NCBI GenBank assembly: GCA_002840685.1
Contig: PHBU01000002.1
Coordinates: 186,001-250,000, forward strand
DNA from: Chloroflexi bacterium HGW-Chloroflexi-6
GTDB taxonomy: Bacteria; Chloroflexota; Anaerolineae; Anaerolineales; Villigracilaceae
Length of the DNA stretch: 64,000 bases
Direction of reading: 5' to 3'
Shown here piece after piece: positions 59,147-64,000 of the stretch (positions within the stretch are counted from its first letter, which is position 1; every line of letters begins with the position of its first letter). The position numbers and the translations under genes are program-made. The notes beneath the pieces are model-generated. The model was not told the DNA's origin and ran no database searches. It saw only the letters and a program-made list of their open reading frames with translations.

Positions 59147-59800
59147 ATGACAACTCAAAACCTTGCACATCCCCGCATTGTCACCAGGGACGAGTGGCAG
59201 ACAGCCAGGGAAATGTTGCTTGCGCATGAAAAAGAACTCACCAAGCAGCACGATCGGGTCAGTGCCGAGCGCCGCCGACTGCCAATGGTCAAACTTGAAA
59301 AAAACTACACGTTTCATGGTCCCGATGGAAAGCGAAGCCTTTACGATCTGTTCGATGGCCAGCATCAACTGATCGTGTATCATTTTATGTTCGACCCTGC
59401 CTGGGATGACGGCTGCATGGGCTGTACCGGATTTGTCAACGATCAGGGCGATCTATCCGAACTGCGCATGCGCAACACCCAGTTTGTGCTCATCTCGCGC
59501 GCGCCGTTGGAAAAGCTGCAAGCCTATAAGGCGCGCATGGGCTGGGAACGCCCCTGGTATTCGTCATTCGAGACCGATTTCAACGAAGACTTCCAGGTGA
59601 CTGTCGATGGCGGCGAAAGACATGGACTGAGTGTCTTTTTCCGGACCGATAATGATGTATTCCATACTTACTCGACCTACAAACGCGGCTGTGAATCGTT
59701 GAGCGATGTTTACAGACTGCTCGATTTGACCCCTTATGGACGCCAGGAAGACTGGGAGGAATCGCCTCCTGGCTGGCCACAGCGGCCAACCTACGGGTAA
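59147..59800 (+). CDS. DUF899 thioredoxin-like protein
   Basis: [57 protein letters not shown]. Confidence 0.93.
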   Translation: MTTQNLAHPRIVTRDEWQTAREMLLAHEKELTKQHDRVSAERRRLPMVKLEKNYTFHGPDGKRSLYDLFDGQHQLIVYHFMFDPAWDDGCMGCTGFVNDQGDLSELRMRNTQFVLISRAPLEKLQAYKARMGWERPWYSSFETDFNEDFQVTVDGGERHGLSVFFRTDNDVFHTYSTYKRGCESLSDVYRLLDLTPYGRQEDWEESPPGWPQRPTYG

Positions 59801-59874
59801 GATGACTCCAATAGCGTTGCCCACGCTTTAAATATGGAGGTGTTTCCAATGCAAGTTAATAGAAGGAGATTTTT

Positions 59875-60309
59875 ATGACTGCCAAGCAAGATACATTCAC
59901 AGATGATGAAAAAGCCGCAATGAAGGCTCGCGCCCAAGAGCTGAAAGCGGAAGCGCGCATGAACAAAGACCGGGCGGAAGGCGAAAAAGTCCTATTGGCA
60001 GCAGTCGCTGCAATGCAGGAGCCGGATCGCAGCATGGCAGCGAGGCTCCATGAAATCATTACAGCCAGCGCGCCAAGTCTCGCGCCGAAAACATGGTATG
60101 GGATGCCTGCCTATGCCAACAAGGATGGCAAGGTGGTTTGCTTTTTCCAAAGCGCGCAAAAGTTCGGCGCGAGGTATGCCACACTCGGTTTTAACGATAC
60201 GGCAAACCTTGATGATGGTGTGATGTGGCCGACTTCTTTCGCGCTGAAAGAGTTGACCCCGGCTGCCGAGGAAAAGATCACCGCGCTGGTCAAAAAAGCG
60301 GTGAGCTAA
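59875..60309 (+). CDS. DUF1801-like protein
   Basis: [53 protein letters not shown]. Confidence 0.85.
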   Translation: MTAKQDTFTDDEKAAMKARAQELKAEARMNKDRAEGEKVLLAAVAAMQEPDRSMAARLHEIITASAPSLAPKTWYGMPAYANKDGKVVCFFQSAQKFGARYATLGFNDTANLDDGVMWPTSFALKELTPAAEEKITALVKKAVS

Positions 60310-60327
60310 AGACACAGGAGAAAACAG

Positions 60328-60618
60328 ATGTCATTTCAGGCGTACCTGGATAATATCGAGGAAAAGACTGGCAAAACGCCAAATGAGTTCATTGCAATGG
60401 CCAAAGCGAAGGGCCTCGACATGCCGAGCACCAAAGCCGGAGCCATCGTACAGTGGCTCAAGGATGATTATGGTTTGGGCCGCGGCCACGCCATGGCCAT
60501 TGTTCATATCATCAAAAACGGGGCCAGGATCAGCGATAAGCATGTGGAAAGCGGCGGCGTACACAGTGACGAATCGGATACGCTGAGACTGGATGGCAAA
60601 AAACGCCGAGACTTGTAA
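60328..60618 (+). CDS. DUF4287-domain protein
   Basis: MSFQAYLDNIEEKTGKTPNEFIAMAKAKGL...GAIVQWLKDDYGLGRGHAMAIVHIIKNG. Confidence 0.9.
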   Translation: MSFQAYLDNIEEKTGKTPNEFIAMAKAKGLDMPSTKAGAIVQWLKDDYGLGRGHAMAIVHIIKNGARISDKHVESGGVHSDESDTLRLDGKKRRDL

Positions 60619-60701
60619 ATTGGCCACTTAACGAGTGAAAATCCGTGGGTTTTTCAAGCGGTTTTCTGAGTCTGAAGTTGATCTTGTCATTGGAAAAGAA
60701 A

Positions 60702-60971
60702 ATGTGCCGAAATATCAAGCCCCTGTTCAATTTTGAACCACCCGCCTCGGATGTTGAGATTCGCGCCGCTGCCTTGCAATATGTGCGCAAAATCAGCGGC
60801 GTTAACAAACCTTCACAAGCTAACGAGGCGGCTTTCCAGGCTGCCGTGGAGGCCATAGCCAGTATCTCCGCCGAACTGCTGCACAAACTCGAAACCAACA
60901 CTCTGCCTAAAAATCGTGAAATCGAGGCGGCTAAAGCGCAACTGCGCAATGCCCGGCGCTTTGCCAGTTGA
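60702..60971 (+). CDS. DUF2277-family protein
   Basis: MCRNIKPLFNFEPPASDVEIRAAALQYVRKISGVNKPSQANEAAF. Confidence 0.93.
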   Translation: MCRNIKPLFNFEPPASDVEIRAAALQYVRKISGVNKPSQANEAAFQAAVEAIASISAELLHKLETNTLPKNREIEAAKAQLRNARRFAS

Positions 60972-61023
60972 AAGTGCGCCAAAAGAGATATGTCGCTTTG
61001 TGGAAAACCAAATAGAGGAGCCG

Positions 61024-61527
61024 ATGATATTATCCAAACCCAAACTCGAGCAGCGCCCTGCCCAATATTATGCTGCCATTCGTACTGCGGTTCCGATTCC
61101 TTTTGGCAAGTATCTGGTGCCACTGTGGGATGAAGTTTTTGGCTGGCTTAAAGACAGAGGCGTCACTCCGTCCGGTCCATCGATCATCCGCTATCTGACC
61201 ACCGATATGTCTAAAAAACTGGATATTGACGTTGGCTTTACACTGGACGCGGCCATCCCTGGCGACGAGCGCGTCAGCGTGGATTTCCTCCCCGCCGGTC
61301 GCTATGCGACGCTTCTGTATACCGGCCCTTACAAGGGAAAAGGTGCCTTCAATGCAACCGTTGCGCTGCTCGAATGGGCGCAAGCGAATAATATTGCCTG
61401 GAGTGTCTCCCAAAAAGATGGCGTCGAGTGGTGGAACGGGCGCACCGAGTTCTACCTGACCGACCCCGACCTGGAACACGATACGAAGAAGTACCAGACC
61501 GAACTGGCTTTTTTGACCCGTTCCTGA
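61024..61527 (+). CDS. GyrI-like/AraC effector-binding domain protein
   Basis: [47 protein letters not shown]...[15 protein letters not shown]. Confidence 0.9.
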   Translation: MILSKPKLEQRPAQYYAAIRTAVPIPFGKYLVPLWDEVFGWLKDRGVTPSGPSIIRYLTTDMSKKLDIDVGFTLDAAIPGDERVSVDFLPAGRYATLLYTGPYKGKGAFNATVALLEWAQANNIAWSVSQKDGVEWWNGRTEFYLTDPDLEHDTKKYQTELAFLTRS

Positions 61528-61535
61528 GCGCATCC

Positions 61536-61927
61536 ATGACTGATTCCGCCGATGTCCACATCCAGCGCGTCCGCCGTTTGTGCCAGGCCTTGCCCGAGAG
61601 CAGCGAAAAGCCCTCGCATGGCGAACCCACCTTTTTCGTTGGTAAAAAGGTTTTTGCGATGTTCTCAAACAACCACCACAATGATGGTCATATCGGAGTC
61701 TGGATTCCTGTTTCCCCTGGGTTGCAATCTCAGCTGATAAAATCGTCGCCTGAGAAGTTCTATTATCCGCCTTGTGTAGGTGTACGGGCTGGGTGGGTAT
61801 CGAGCTTGCAAATATCGATGATGAAGAACTTGCATCCTGGTTGCGCGAAGCCTGGCAGTTGATCGTCATGAATTTGAGTATAAAATATCGAAACAAGTAT
61901 GCCGATTTTTGGAAGGTAAAGGAATAA
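61536..61927 (+). pseudogene. MmcQ/YjbR-family protein with frameshift near 61785
   Basis: Frame 1: [32 protein letters not shown]...[11 protein letters not shown]; homology continues in another frame as [26 protein letters not shown]. Confidence 0.8.
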
Positions 61928-61930
61928 ATA

Positions 61931-62317
61931 ATGAATACTGATCCGATTGCGCCCCAAACCATCGATGAATACATAGCCAATTTCCCAAAAGATATTCAGG
62001 AGATTTTGGAAAAAATACGAGCGGTTGTCAAAGCCGCCGCACCCGGCGCTGAAGAAAAGATAAGCTATCAGATGCCCACATTTTTCTTGAATGGCAACCT
62101 GGTTCACTTTGCGGCTTTCAAAAAACATATTGGGCTTTACCCAACGCCATCCGGCATCACTGAGTTTAACGATGAACTTTCAGCTTACGTGAAAGCCAAA
62201 GGCTCGATCCAGTTTCCTCTGGACAAACCCATTCCGTATGATTTGATCGGCAAGATAACCACCTTTCGGGCTGAAGAAAATCTGGCAAAAGCGGCCAGCG
62301 CGAAAAAGAAGAAGTGA
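61931..62317 (+). CDS. DUF1801-family protein
   Basis: TIDEYIANFPKDIQEILEKIRAVVKAAAPGAEEKISYQMPTFFLNGNLVHFAAFKKHIGLYPTPSGI. Confidence 0.93.
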   Translation: MNTDPIAPQTIDEYIANFPKDIQEILEKIRAVVKAAAPGAEEKISYQMPTFFLNGNLVHFAAFKKHIGLYPTPSGITEFNDELSAYVKAKGSIQFPLDKPIPYDLIGKITTFRAEENLAKAASAKKKK

Positions 62318-62343
62318 CCCAACAAAACCAACAGGGATTGAAA

Positions 62344-62706
62344 ATGCAAAGCAAAGCCCTCAGTGTTGATGAATATCTGGAGCAGGTACCAGTCGAACGA
62401 CGCGCAGCGCTGGCGAGACTGAGAAAACTTTGCCGGGATACGCTCCAGGGCTATGAAGAAGTCATGGAATATGGCATGCCGGGGTATAAAAAGAACGGCA
62501 TTAGCGAAGTCGGCTTTGCCAGCCAGAAAAACTATATTTCGCTCTACATCCTGAAACAGGATGCCCTGGCCGCCAACCTGACCCAGTTAGCCGGCCTCAG
62601 CGTAGGCAAAGGCTGTATCCGCTACCCCAAGCCGGAGAAGATCGATTTTGTCGTTGTTGAGAAACTGCTTGTCGCCACGCTACAATCTGCTGGCTCCATT
62701 TGCTGA
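62344..62706 (+). CDS. DUF1801-family protein
   Basis: SVDEYLEQVPVERRAALARLRKLCRDTLQGYEEVMEYGMPGYKKNGISEVGFASQKNYISLYIL. Confidence 0.9.
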   Translation: MQSKALSVDEYLEQVPVERRAALARLRKLCRDTLQGYEEVMEYGMPGYKKNGISEVGFASQKNYISLYILKQDALAANLTQLAGLSVGKGCIRYPKPEKIDFVVVEKLLVATLQSAGSIC

Positions 62707-63897
<1,191 letters not shown>

Positions 63898-63910
63898 ATG
63901 GAGTCTGGCG

Positions 63911-64000
63911 TGATTGAAAAACAAAACATAAGCGTAGATCAGCGCCTTTCCGGCTCGCACCTGGGCCGGTTTTGGCAGGAACTTTTGCGCAATAGCGGCC
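63911..64000 (+). CDS. start of an unidentified CDS truncated by the window edge
   Basis: GTG start in an open frame: (M)IEKQNISVDQRLSGSHLGRFWQELLRNSG; too short to identify. Confidence 0.35.

Overview
This 64 kb window looks like a chromosomal segment of an Anaerolineae-type Chloroflexi bacterium. That assignment is inferred from gene content and style; no database was searched. Main blocks: (1) 0.5-6.6 kb: ordinary small genes (ABC peptide-binding protein, SecG, SDR, ThuA-like, methyltransferase, NTF2-like). (2) About 6.1-14.2 kb: an accessory array of mostly single genes, all on the minus strand. They are separated by repeated, partly palindromic intergenic units with attC-like geometry, and a ~120 bp direct repeat lies at both ends (6.72 kb and 13.86 kb). 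No integrase is visible in the window. This is my best candidate for an unusual system. (3) 15.6-17.3 kb: polyamine operon speD-speE plus a second, divergent SpeD paralog. (4) 24.9-45.1 kb: a very long minus-strand amino-acid/carbamoyl-phosphate superoperon, ilvD-ilvB-ilvN-ilvC-leuA-(67 aa ORF)-leuC-[antisense HNH gene]-leuD-cimA-leuB-ilvE-tyrA-pheA-carA-carB. It is preceded by two tandem transcription attenuators, each with its own Val/Ile/Leu-rich leader peptide. Palindromic GCAGAAT/ATTCTGC elements are inserted in frame in both carA and carB. (5) 45.6-48.9 kb: DtxR-family regulator divergent from feoABC with a palindromic operator. (6) 55.5-62.7 kb: a cluster of small stand-alone DUF-type proteins, one apparently frameshifted, followed by tgt.
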